From Lagopus muta (Eukaryota > Chordata > Aves > Galliformes > Phasianidae): DNA of 64,000 bases. Where the stretch lies: assembly GCF_023343835.1 (NCBI RefSeq), contig NC_064449.1:4439778-4503777 (forward strand), given 5' to 3'. Below, one piece after another: positions 1 to 21,080 of the stretch. The position numbers and the translations under genes are program-made. The notes under the pieces are model-generated. The model was not told where the DNA came from. It was given only the letters and a program-made list of their open reading frames with translations, and searched no databases. Position 1 is the first letter of the stretch. The number at the start of each line of letters is the position of its first letter.

Positions 1-8993
<8,993 letters not shown>

Positions 8994-9662
8994 TTCCCTT
9001 GATCTGATTTACACTGCTGCTTCCCTTTGCTGGCTCTCATTAGTGTTGTTTGAGGTGGGATGATGGCTAAATGGCACGTTGCTAGCATTGCCCATTTTTC
9101 CAGCTTGCTGCAGTTTGACAGTTCTTTTAATACACATTTGGAATACATACAACTGAAGTCACTGCCTGACCTTCATACCGTAGATACATCAACCAGAATT
9201 TGGTTTCACTTTTAAAACTGTATTGGGCCTTAAGCTGGAGAAGACTGAAGCGTATAGCAGACAAGCATGGGAAGAAAACCCTTCTTGAGACTTCCGTGGA
9301 CTTGTTTTGGCCTGCCCAGTAGGAAGAGCCCTAATCTTAGAGCAAACATGCGACTCATCTGTTACTGTCCAACAAAAAGCAACAACAAAAATGCAATTTT
9401 AGGACTGAAGAAGACTTAGTTTTAAGAGAACCTGCCCTAAGGTAGTACACTTACAATGATGATGGTCTCTTTAAAGGACATTAATTGAAGCTTATGTATT
9501 TTAAGCAGTTGCATTAGAAGCTGCTCATTTCTGTTAACTCTTAAGCTCGTTGTTGACCTTCCTGAAAGTGTGTGTTAAATACAAATAACCATTGATTGAG
9601 CTGCATTGAAGCTGAGGCATTTATTTATAAGGAAACTTAGGAGGGGTTCACGCTCATAACCC

Positions 9663-9685
9663 TTTTTTTTTTTTTTTTTTTTTTT
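9663..9685 (+). repeat. poly(T) tract in CRKL 3' UTR
   Basis: An uninterrupted run of about 23 T on the transcribed strand, which would give a U tract in the mRNA. Confidence 0.95.
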
Positions 9686-9869
9686 ACATAAAGTATTTCT
9701 GTTGATTTTGCAAGCACTAACTGTAGTAAGTGAGCTTTAAAGGGAAACACTTTGGCCTGGTCTACACAGAGCCCTTCTGCAGTGTTGGAAGTAGACTTTA
9801 CTAACTAGTAGTGCTTGTCACCAAGCTGTTACCTGGTAGGGAGATGGATCAGATTGCCACAGCACGAAG

Positions 9870-10330
9870 AAGTATAAAAGGAACAGGACACAAGACGTTG
9901 GTAAATATGATAAAAGCCTGTTATTTAAACATAAGCCTTTTATACCCATTTCTCTGTAGGCTCACTTATCACTCCCAAGTTTCCCAGCTATACCCGCCCC
10001 AACTTGCTGAAGACTTTGAACACAGTACCTTTTTCTCCAGGGCATCTCTACATTGCTGTGCTCCTCTTCCAGAATTACTTTCTTTTTTTCCCCCTCACAC
10101 CACAAATCTTTCCATGCTACAATCTTTACCCTTCCAAAGGCGTTGGCTCTGGCTTATATATGCCCTATACCCCTCCTACTCCCAGCATCCTCTAGAAAAT
10201 GGTTAATTGGAGTCAGCTGCCAAGGTTTTCCCACCTTATAATTAATGTTTAGGCTGGAGGAGGCCACACAGGTGTCTGTTATCAGTACAGCTTTCTCTCC
10301 CCTTTTCTGTACATGAGCTGTAGTGTTGTA
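9870..10330 (-). mobile_element. possible degraded LTR-like segment
   Basis: Read on the minus strand, this stretch looks like a retroviral LTR. It has CAGCTGACTCCAATTAACC, a TATA box in the context GGGCATATATAAGCCAGAGC, and further down GGGTATAAAAGGCTTATG and AATAACAGGCTTTTATC. I could not identify matching TG/CA termini or a target-site duplication. The call rests on promoter-like architecture and general resemblance to avian LTRs. No retroviral coding sequence is present. It could equally be ordinary UTR sequence with chance TATA motifs. Confidence 0.3.
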
Positions 10331-11262
10331 ATTGCACCTTTACTAGGGAACTATATGGTTGTGTTATCAATGCCATGCAGGTCAAGTCCTGAGCCTGTTA
10401 CAGGATGTGAAAGCTTAGGTACAGTGGTATCTTCTGCCTTCTTTAAGTGTGTTTTCTAGGTGAACTGGAACATATTTTTAAAATAATTTGAGCACCGATT
10501 TAACAGAATACAGCCTGGATAAAGGCAAACATCTGCAGAAAACCAGGAATATCTGACAGGAAAACAGTAGTGCCCCCATGCATTCATTTTTCAACATTTG
10601 AAGCTGTCCGTTGTAGCAAAAAGAGAAACTTCAGACACCTGCAAACCCTCACTGCATCCCACAAATGTCCCTTTTATCGTTGCCTTCAGTTCCGATGCGT
10701 TTTCTTGTTGATTGTGTCACTTGATCCTTGTAAAAGTACATTGTTCTCACTCAGCTGAAAGTGCCATGAGGTCCTTGAATGGAAGACACTGAAGAAGTGT
10801 ACGAATGGCATTTCCAACAGGAGATGTAAAATGCTGTTGTGTTTGGTTTTTTTTAAAGAAACTCTCGGTTCATCTGTTAGTTATCTTTTGTAGTATTAAT
10901 CAAGTGGCTGACGGTCTAGAAGTTCTTGTAGAGCATTTTACTACCAAATTAACTGTGAAGTAGAGTAGCATTGACTGAAGTGTTTGGTGCTGTAAGAGTA
11001 ATTCTTGACAATAGGCATCGACGGGTTGTCTTGCAACAAAAAGCTACGCAGCTCTCTTGACTGAAGGAGGTCATGAATTTCTGTGCCCTGACTCCACCTG
11101 TACGTTTACTACATGGATTGTACTACTGAAAGTCACCTTGTGAACACAGCAACTGCACTAAGCTCAGTCTGCTGCAGAGAAACCTTACTTCAGACGTGCC
11201 CTGTTTCCGGGCAGCTCTTCAGACTGGTTGTGGAATTCCTCCTTTGCATGTCCAAGTGCGTA

Positions 11263-11268
11263 AATAAA
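11263..11268 (+). promoter_or_regulatory. poly(A) signal AATAAA (proximal candidate, CRKL)
   Basis: AATAAA in the context GTAAATAAATACTGTGAG, 2.3 kb after the CRKL stop. It could generate a shorter mRNA isoform. Confidence 0.45.
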
Positions 11269-12424
11269 TACTGTGAGATTTGAGATCTTGAACATAGCTT
11301 TTAACCTGTTGTTTTTTTCATGAAACTAAGCGTCCCGCCTCATCTCCTCATGGATGGGGTGCACCTTGAACACGTGCGTTGTGTTAGGTTGAATTATGTT
11401 CTGATAGCGCAGAAAAGCAAAAGATTTTCTTTCAAAACTATGCAAAAATGGTGTGTAGTGGCATCTGATGGAAAGAAAAGAATTGTTAACTTTCTGTGAA
11501 CCAGATTTTGGGCCCCAGATGAGGTATTTCTCCGCTGCAGCGGTCAGTTCGGTGGTGTTAGGTGTGCTGAAATGCAGCACGCTGCCCAACCGGCGCCGAC
11601 TGGAGCCTCGCTTCAAATCGTGTCTTTGCCACTTTGCTATAAGACAAATATTTTCAGACAAAGACTGCATCTGGTCCCAGGGTGCTTCTCCTGGAAGGAC
11701 TGCCTGGCTTCTCAGCCGCTCGCTGCCGTGCGTGTTGCTGTACAAAGCCTCTGCCGTTTGGGCTGTAACCCATCCGTGTAAATGAACGCTCCTCGGGCTG
11801 CGAGGTGTCCGTGCCACAAAGCACAGTGTGAAAGTGGTGCCACTACAGCTGTCCACCACAAAGGCTCACTGCCTCCCCTTGTGTACACGTGTGTGTGTGC
11901 ACACACTGAAGCCTCTGAGCAGCCTGAAAGTTTCAATGAAAACTGTTTCAATCCGTGTCCATCACTGGAGAAGCGCTAATTTAATTTGTGATTGTTTACA
12001 AATTGGAAAGCATCAACAAAAGGGAAGATCCTGTGTGGGGTGGGGCTCCGAAGAGCCCGAGCATTATTTTTGTAAAGGGAAAAAACAGCATTCTTTGTGC
12101 CATTTCACATGCCTGTAAAGTAATTTTTTTATATTATATTAACATCCTGGGGACGAGTGGGGCTGCCTTTGTTTTCTAGTCCATTTTTCGAGCATTTTTC
12201 TCAATACCTGCATCTGAAAGCGAGACCTGCCTAAAAGACTGCCTTTGGGGACCAGTGAAAGCATCCTCCAGCTGTCCTCTGCTGTTGTTACATGAAAACG
12301 CGTTTTTGGGACAAGGATACAATTATTGCAGTGGGAAAGGTGGCCTTGTATTTGAGACAGTCTTCACTGTGTAAACTTTAAAACACAATATGTAATTTAA
12401 AGACCATGATCTTCAGGCAATAAT

Positions 12425-12430
12425 ATTAAA
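12425..12430 (+). promoter_or_regulatory. poly(A) signal variant ATTAAA (candidate, CRKL)
   Basis: ATTAAA followed by GTGTAAGC and a T-rich stretch ending in TTTTTTTGTGC about 50 nt later, which resembles a downstream element. Confidence 0.4.
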
Positions 12431-12601
12431 GTGTAAGCTTTTAAAGTTTATTTTGGGGATCACGGCTTGTTTTATTTTTTTGTGCTACAAAATTAACAGT
12501 ATTAAATGAATTATATTCTTAGAATACACAGAGTGTCTTTTCTTCAGATTAGTGCCTTTTTAATTTCTTACTCCACAGAGCTGGTCCCAACATCAAGCCG
12601 C

Positions 12602-12617
12602 TGTTGTTGTTGTTGTT
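12602..12617 (+). repeat. (TGT)n short microsatellite
   Basis: Five tandem copies of a TGT/GTT trinucleotide just upstream of the distal CRKL poly(A) signal. Confidence 0.9.
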
Positions 12618-12650
12618 TTCTTTTTCCCAGTGCCCTGCTTGTACAGTCTC

Positions 12651-12656
12651 AATAAA
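12651..12656 (+). promoter_or_regulatory. poly(A) signal AATAAA (distal, likely main CRKL end)
   Basis: AATAAA in CTCAATAAAAGTTGCC, followed within 35 nt by the GT-rich stretch CATTTGTGGTTTTCAG. This is a classic cleavage and downstream-element arrangement, predicting cleavage near 12670-12680. Confidence 0.7.
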
Positions 12657-12675
12657 AGTTGCCTCAACTTCCAGC

Positions 12676-15600
12676 ATTTGTGGTTTTCAGTCCTAAACCC
12701 CCATAGTGTGAGCAGAACACCAACGGCCTCACTGCTGCTCTGTGGGTGAGCGTGTGCCAGCTGAAGCTTTGTGGAACCACAGCCAGAGGTGAGCAGCAGC
12801 TGTGAGCAGTGGGGATGATCCCACATTCCCTCCTGCTGTGCTGTCACTGCTCTGGGGGCAGACTGAAAAGGCTCCAGCACCACCCACAGCACAGCTTCCT
12901 GCCCCTGTGCTGCCCCTTAGTGCTCTTCCTGTTGCTGTACTTCACTCCGTGTTTTTCCTTTACTGTATCTCGACTGATTTACACATAGGCTTTTAATTTT
13001 GCTTTTATTTTGGTACATCTGAAGCAGTGCAGGTGGGAAACGTGGCATTCCAGTCCCAGTAATGGTGTCAGCATAAGATGTTAACAAATATCTGCTTTTG
13101 CAGATCAAGAATAGGTCATCTTTTGCCTTTCTCCAGTCATTGCAAATTAAGAGTGGAGATAAAGCTGTAACTTTTTTTTTTTTAATATTTGTGATCATTC
13201 AGTTAAATCATTAACAGTGGTTTTGAAACTTGAAGTGAGCTGTGGGGGAAAAAAGAAACTTAAGAGGAACATCAGGCTCTTAGATGCTGCAAGGGAGATG
13301 TCTTAAAAGCCTGCACTGTGCCCCTGGACTCTGTTCTCATTACAGTGCATTGAGTTTGTGTTCTCTGACATCCAGCTGCCCATGACAGCAGCTCAAGCTG
13401 GGTTTGCTTGTAGCTTAGCTGCACACCAGCTTTTGCTAACTTAAATTCAAGCGAGCTGAGTTAGGCCAGCCCAAACAGCATAAGCCTTAAGTTTTAGCAC
13501 AAGCTCTCTGGAAGGAGCTGGGCTCACCTGTTGGACACCCTGTTAGGTTTCCTTTCTGAACCAGTGCAATAGTAAAACACTCCTTAACAGATTCAACCAA
13601 TGTAAACCTGCCTGAGCAAGTACACTTAGAGACACTAAAATAAAATGCTGTCACAGCATATGAACCATTTTCCTTTTTTTTTTTAAACATTGTTTACTAT
13701 AGCCAGTGTGATTTGTGCACACAGGGAGGCTTTTCTGGTCTGTATTCAGCAGCAGCAATGACTCACCTTGGAGCAGCTGCACTGGGTTCTGTCCCACACT
13801 GTGTCCTCTGCCCTTTTTTTAGAGAACGTATCAGCTGCTCTCACAGCAGCTGTTGAACCACAAGTCACAGCTCAGTGTATTAAGGTAAAGCAGTTCCAAT
13901 TTCAGGTTACCTTAATATCCAGAGCTGCAAACTGTGACAGTCATTGTGCAGACAGCTGAGCCGTCCTGCAGCAGGACAACCAGCCTGAGAGGGACAGGCG
14001 TGCAGCGAGGAGAGAAACCATCACAGCTGTCCCCAAGTGTCCTGTCTGACATCGGAGCCCAGAGATGCCACCTTCAAGCAGAAATCACATCAGCTCTTAG
14101 AGCCTGAATCAGGTCAGCAAGCACTGCTCCTGCACGACCGCCCTCCCTGGGAGAGGGAAGGACCCCCAGCGCCCACCGCTGACACTCAGACCCACTTCTG
14201 CTCTCTGGGGACACGACCCACACTAGAAGCTGCTGCTGCTGCTCATGGGGGTGGTGATGTCTCTCCTCACACACTGGACACAGCCTCACCTGCAGAAGTG
14301 CCACCCGGGGGGGTGAGTGAGAGGCAGCAGAGAATTAGCACAGCGCTCTCCTCAGATAACCTTCCCAGCACCTGCTTGCTTCATTCCAGGCATTTGTAAC
14401 CAGAACCCTCCCTGCACATGCAGTCAATCTCACCCGCCGCTGGCGCACCAGACAATTGGGATCAGAGCTAAATCTGGGGTGTCTGTGGGGACCCAGCTCC
14501 TGCTTTGTACATCCCGGCTGATCCAACAAGGGCAACTGAAAGTCAGCGCTGAATAATCCTTCATTTGTAATTGTGCATTTGTTCTTCAATTCCTGACCAA
14601 ATGCACAATAGAAAGCGTGACCCTCAAGTGACCATCAGCGCTCCTGTGCCATACGCTGTTTCCCAGTCTGACCACGCAATGAAGCCCTGGGGAGGCTCAG
14701 GCAGCAGGAGCTCTGCTCACACACAGGGGGCCAAGCAGTGCTGGTTGGGTGCATGGCTTTGCCTTCCCCCGGCTGCCCCAGAGACGCAGCTGATGCAGGG
14801 GTGAGTCAGAGAGGGGCGCTGCTTTGAACCGACAGAAGGGAACTGACATAAGTGAACAACAGGAGCTGGTTGGAAACCCCTGGTGCTCAGCTCCTGTTAT
14901 CCTTCCTGCCCACTGCTGCTCAGCAGCCCAGCGCTGCCATGAGACCCCTGGGATGCTCCTGACAAGAAGCGGGGATCCCTGCTAGCTCCTGGAGTGCACC
15001 ATCACTATCCAATATCATTAAAATGCATACAAAGCAAACTTGCCTGTTCTTCCATCACTGTGAAGCACCCCTGCTAACATACAAGCCTTACGGCCCCTGA
15101 GTGCCTGGACCCCAACCCAAGGGTTTTTTCTAATTACATTCTATTACTTCACTAGTTTGATCTGCATAAGGAAATAGTTCAGGGAGTTCTCATTGGGACT
15201 TGCATTTGCTGAATCTATTTCTGCAGCTTTGCATTGCCTCTTTTTTGCACTCATCTTGTGACCAGTGATACCATTAATCAACCGACCTTGAAGAGGAACA
15301 GCTTTTCTCTTCCCAGGTAACACAGCTGACAAGCAGTGGAAACTGGCTCTGTTGGCACTGAGTGCTGCTAAGCACTGCATGTGGGCTGGAGGCCTCCTGG
15401 GCACCCTGCCTGGCACAGCACCTGGCACAGAGGCAATGCAATTCATCTCACTGGGGCTTCTTCATGTAAGAAAAAACCATAGCCTTCAAAGACCAAATAC
15501 CTCCCGCTGCCCCTGACTGCCTTCAGGAGCTGTGACTGCTCAGCACTCTGGAGAACTGGCTCTAAAATTAACAAAGAGGATTTCCCTGCTAGAAATAGCA

Positions 15601-18600
15601 CCCCGATCGGTCCGTGGGACACATCAGCTCAGGGGGAGTCTGCCACTGAAAGGCTTAAATTGGCTCAGGTCTGGGATTCTGCTGGATGGGTTAAGGCAGG
15701 ACTGACCAACACAAGCAGTGCGTTGTCACTGATGGAGTCCTCCCATGCTGCAGGATGCACCCCAGAAATAACATCAGCATTACTTCCAGTACCCAGTAGC
15801 AACTCCTGCCTGGAAGGGGCTGAGTTCCCTACCTCCATCAGAACAGTCATCAGGAACCACCTGATCACCAGAGGTAGGTGATGGGATGGAAATGGCTCTG
15901 ACTGCAGCATGCTGGGTTTGTGCTGCTCAGCAATGGCAGCTTGTTACCAATGCTGGCCTAAATTTAAACAGGCAAGAATAAAGACACATTGGGGAGCAAC
16001 CTGGGAACAGAAAGCTTGCAGTCCTTGTTCAGGGCAGCGAAGATTTAGGACTTTCATCCATCAAGAGTGCAGGACTCGTGCCTCCCTTGCTGCAGTGGCC
16101 TCATTTCAGCCACATATTGCAGCCCTAAGGCAGTGGCACTGAGACAGCTACAGAAAATGGAGGGGAGTGGAAGAAAGGAGAGAATGTACCTGGAGAAGGA
16201 CAGGCAGATTAAAGCCCTCCCTGCTGCCAAAAGCTCTGTGGGCTCTGCAGTCATCACCCAAAATAGAGCCTCAGTCTGCATCCATGAGGCAGTCCCTGCT
16301 GGAAACATGTTGGGGCACTGCTGGGGCAGCAGTTTGCAGCACTGGGAGCCACCTCAGGATCTGCTGACACTGCACCCAGCTGGCTGCTTTCCCTGTGCCC
16401 CACCGCCAAAGCTGCCTGTTGACACTTGCTCACCTGGGAACGTGACACAGGGCTCAACCCAGAGAGGAATGCAGGCACGACTTGGGCAGAAAGGAGGGAA
16501 GGTCCTGCGTTAACCTTGGGGTGTAAGTCAGAAAGCCACCGAGCGCGGCTGCCACCTAAAGCCAGGGATAGTCCCCCAGCAGGGGCTGAACAGCCCGGGT
16601 TGCTGGGCTTCAGGCCTGGCCGTGCTCTCCCATGAGCCCTGCTGGGACTCGTGAGCACTCGCAGAGCAAAATGCACGCTGGGACCCTCCCCAGGGGTCGC
16701 ATCTTTTATGGTGGCCAGGGAATTCACTTGCCGGGTGAGAGCTGGGAACGCAGCTGCGCTCTTCGGGACCCGCGGTCACTGGGTGGCACTGTGAGCCCTA
16801 TTACCGCCCTAAGACGGCATCCCACCGCATCTCTATCCTTACCCCCGTAAAGCCAGCAGGGCACGCAGTTGGGACGGCCCCGAGAAATGCCCATCTCAGT
16901 CAGAACTGCCAGGAAAAGTCAGCACGAAGGCGGCAGAACCAGGAACGGAGCCGCAGCGCTTCGGAAGGGGCTTAACTCGTTTGCTGAGATTTGCTCTGTT
17001 CGGCTCCCTCCTGCAGCTACGTGCCACGACACGCAGTTGGGAAAAAGGATCTCTGCAGAAAAATGTGTGTTTCACCCCCCCACAGATGAGAGCTAAAAAG
17101 CCTCCAAGGAGTACAGCGTTGGGAAATGAAGCAGAGGAGATCGTGCTCCTCTACAGCAGGAATGGGAGATGAGAAGGCCAAAGGTTTCCAGGTATCCATA
17201 AGCCAGAAGGGCAGCAGAAGCTCATTCCCCTCTCGGTGGTGCTGTGTGATCCCTGTGCCTGTCCCTCACCCACAGCCTTTGGCTCCATGTCAGAGCCCAG
17301 CAGGGACAGGAGGGAAGAGCCAAACCCTGCTCAGTTCCTTTCTGTCCATCCAAAGGTATGATTTCTTTGCTAGGTGCATGCAAGCTGCTTTCCCCTTCCC
17401 ACCCATCACCTTCTAATTGTCACTACATCATCTGATCCTGCCCAGCTGTCTAAAAAAGCAACACCCTGCATAGTACAGGGACTGCTTTGTCAGTGACTGT
17501 GAACTCATCTCCATCCAGCACTGGGACAGATCGAACAAACTGAAGCAGTATTTTATTGCTGAAGCACAGAACGTGAGGATAAACAAGCACCAAAGTGCTA
17601 CTGATCATTACAACCAGATGGGAGCCCATTTACTGCCTCCAACAGCGAGGTGCCACCGCTGTGCTGCCGAATCCCCATTGAAATAGGAAACCCAAGGCAC
17701 CATCTGGGAGGTGAGGCCTGGAATTTGGGGCTGGATTGAGCTGTGTTGTCCTCCTTCCACAACCCCGGGGACAGCCAACGAGTCCCACTTGCTCCAGCAC
17801 AGTCGCTTCTGTATGGTTGTGCCTGAGTTAAACAGCCCAGTAGCACAGCCAGCCTGCCCAGTTCCAGTGTACAGGGAATTGGGATGGGGAGAATCACAGC
17901 CACGTTGCCCACAGCACTGCATTTCAACAGGATTTTTCTCAACCTGCATCAGAGAACCACTACAAGTTCTGGTCACCCCTGCACATTTCAGGGTGGATCA
18001 TCCAAAGCAGCCCAAGTCTTACCTTATTTCCTCACAGTCTGCACGAGAAGCTAAGGACTGTGATGGGAAGAAGCCAGGGGTTGTTCTCTCTCCTTTTTAA
18101 TAAACCTGCCTACTACAGATGAATGCACATCCAGCTTCTGCCCAAAGCACAGTGAGAGCATTCTCATAGTCTGGGGAGCACTGGAAATTGGCCTTCAGAA
18201 ATAGCTCAGCTCAGAGCTCAGCCTCCCATCTGGACTGGGCTTTGCACCTTTGCCCCCATCCTCCTGCAGCCCCCAGGCAGCCACAGCCAGGCACCGTGTG
18301 GGGCTGCAGGATGCAGGTAGCCGGGGAGATGCAACGGGGAGGAGATGCAAATGGTGCAGGAGACTGCTGGAAAAGCAGAGACAGACGGATGTTTTTACAC
18401 TTCAAAGGCAACAGGGCCCTGTGAGGCTTTCAGGAATATGCACAGATCGATAGACTCCTTTTAAACCCCGAGCACATTTGCTCAAGTGTGAGGCAATTAG
18501 TCCCCGAGGATGCAGGCAGGGCAGGCCCATTAACAGACATACGGGCAGGATGAAGCGAAGGTAGGAAACAGTCAGGCTGGAGGCTCCCCTTGGCTTCACC

Positions 18601-21080
18601 CCCGGAGCAGTGGCCAAAGCAGCTGCGTGTGGGCAGGAGGGCCACTCTTCTGCAGGGCACTGCCTCTGCCCTATAACCTCGGAGGGCAGAAGTGTGTCTG
18701 CAGGGCTGGAGCACAGCCCGGGCACTGGGGCTCCAGGCTTGTTTCTTTTAGTGACACTACAGTCATTCATCCTGCCCCTAAGGGCTGTATGGCAGGCACA
18801 TCAGTAGCACTCAGCACAGTGTTGAGAGTACCCCTATGGCTGTGGATGCCTCTGCTGCTCAGCTGCCTGTTGTTCTTACTCCCTTGAGCCTTACAGCTGG
18901 GGATGCCTCAAAGTGCAGACTAACATATACTGAGTCTGCGTCAGTTCTCATTCCACCCTCACTTGAATGCTGCTGGCTGTCTGAGCTACCCTGAAACCTC
19001 ACCCTCCACAGAGCCCCTTCCAGATGGGGAGGCAGAGCCAAAGCCAGACTGCAGAGTGCTTCCTGAGCTGCTACAAGGCCCACAGCTCAGCACTGCAGGA
19101 GCAGCAGTACCAGCACACAGGGGACACGGACAGCAGACCTGAGCCATGCTCTATATCCAGCTGAGTGGCTGTGGTGTGCCTCCCTGTGCTACTAGCAGCC
19201 CTCTCTGGTTCTCCTTTCCAGATGCACAAAGTTTTCCCTCTTCAGTAAAAGTCAGAGAGAAAGATACACAAATCTCAGCACGCCCCCAAAGAGCTGTAGG
19301 GGATGGAGATTAAACCCATCCATTACACTCACCGAGCAGGGCACCGTCTGGGCAGGAATGCTGCAGTCATACACCTGCACATACAAGGAAAAAAAGAGGA
19401 GTATTACAGAAGTGTCAGAGGCAATTCAGCACCATACAGCAAAGTGCCATAAAACTCACATCACTTGGAAAAACAAAAAAGGAACAACACTAAATCAAGC
19501 AGAGCAGCACACGTGGTGACTGGCTGCTAGTCATGGCTGCAGGGCCTCTTGTTACCACTGCATTAAAGAACTGCTTCACACTTGTTTAAGGTGTTGTCTA
19601 AAGCTGCTGCTCAGGCCCAGAGCTCAATACTACAGCACTGGTTCTGGGCAGTGCGCTCTGCATGCTGCAAGGAGCACGGGTTGTGGAGGAGAAATACTTT
19701 CCAGCTTGCTTAGTATTCTGCTGGCAGCCTACAAGCTGCTGCTACCCATGCCTGACTTTCTCTCGCTGGCTGTAACCCCAAGAAACCACACTCATATCTC
19801 ATTACAGCTCTACAAAGCACAGCAGCTAAACCAGCTTACCTGGAGCTGTAGGAGGAGTCTGGCCAGGAGCACACCTGCTGGAAAACCAAGGGCTGAGCCC
19901 TGGAGAAAAAGCAGAAACAAGCACAACAAACAGCAGCAAAACCACTCTGAATACTACAGGAGCCTAGACAGCCTCAGGGCAGGCTGTGGAGCAAACACCA
20001 CCCAGTGCAGAGGGGGAAAGTTCAGCAGAACACCCACTCCTCGTCCTTCAGGGAAAACCCATTATGTTCCTTTCTGCTGCACGGTTTGGGTGAGGGCGGG
20101 ATGCTAAGAGCAGACACCTGCACCCTGTGCACCTGGAGGCATCAGCATCAGCACTACTGCAGCTGTGGGCACAGGGAGGTGGTGGGCTGTGTGCTGGTAC
20201 AGCTTTGCACGGTGGGAGATGGCTGCTGTTTGTTGTTGTTGTCAGCCAAATGCTGCACTCCCCCCTGCTAGGAGGCTCCATATGGGACCCCAACCCGGTG
20301 TTTGCGAATTAAGTGGCTTTTAAGTTCTGTAATAAAAAACCATTTGACTCAAAGAATGTTGTTGTTCCTGAAAAGGGGTGGATGCTGCTTGCTCGGCCTC
20401 CTTTAAGGTGACCCAGGGTAGGGGTGAAAGCAGGAAATGCATGGCAGGACACTCACAGAGGATCCAGTGATGGACACTGCAGCTCCTTCTGCACGGCTTG
20501 GGGCTGCCTGAATGCATGGCCCACAGCCAGGTGAGGGGGAACTGCTCTACTGGGAGGACACATGGTGTCTTTTGAGCAGGCACGGTGTGGGTTATGGGGC
20601 AGCATCATCACAGTGCCCCTCCTGAGCCTGCAGCTGCCACCAGGCAATGCCTGTCTATGGTAGGAAAATGGCAGCAAGAAAACATCTTTCTGCCATTCCT
20701 ACCTGCACTGAAGCAGCCTCAAACAAGGCTTAAGGTTGCAAAAACCAGTAGGACAATGCAATGTAAATCAGGATCTTTATTTCCCATAGGAAATTTACCT
20801 AGATGCCATTTAGAGTCCATTTGTTCTCATCCTTATGTAACTCCTCTGCAGAAGAGTAAAAACGTATAGAAAATAAAGTATTTGCAGCAAAGAATTAGTA
20901 CAAGAGACTGAGTCATATCTAGCAATGCAAGCAGGCAACCTGGGGCTCTCCGAATACACTGAGAGAACAAAGAACACTGAGATCAACAGCATGTGTCATG
21001 TAGGAACTGGCCCCAGGTAACAGGATTGAAGTGGAGCCAGTAGTGTGCTTGAAAGAGATGCACAAAAAACCACACTTTCG
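12676..21080. other. GC-richer intergenic region, no recognised gene
   Basis: Between the CRKL 3' end and the TBX6L downstream region I recognise no protein. Open frames up to about 157 codons occur, for example minus strand 16254-16727, but they look like by-products of GC content. A few minus-strand segments have both good splice sites and open frames (13528-13634, 14434-14535, 19333-19374). They are reported as a finding rather than annotated as a gene. Confidence 0.6.

Larger units (their letters stand above)
8994..12675 (+). other. CRKL: CRKL 3' untranslated region
   Basis: No gene-like reading frame follows the stop codon until past 12.6 kb, and plus-strand poly(A) signals occur at 11263, 12425 (ATTAAA) and 12651. 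Mammalian CRKL mRNA also has a 3' UTR of several kilobases, so the 12651 signal is the likely distal end. The UTR contains a 23-nt T run and a segment with LTR-like character near 9.87-10.33 kb. The exact 3' end is inferred. Confidence 0.75.

Noticed and set aside
11326..11859. Minus-strand open frame of 177 codons
   Set aside because: It is antisense to the CRKL 3' UTR, has no recognisable domain, and sits in sequence open in several frames.
13764..13811. Minus-strand exon-like piece reading DTVWDRTQCSCSK
   Set aside because: The donor is good but the acceptor (AAAAAAAGGGCAG) is purine-rich and the phase does not connect to neighbouring candidates.
16254..16727. Minus-strand open frame of 157 codons
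   Set aside because: GC-rich local composition gives long frames on both strands here; no homology or convincing splice context was seen.
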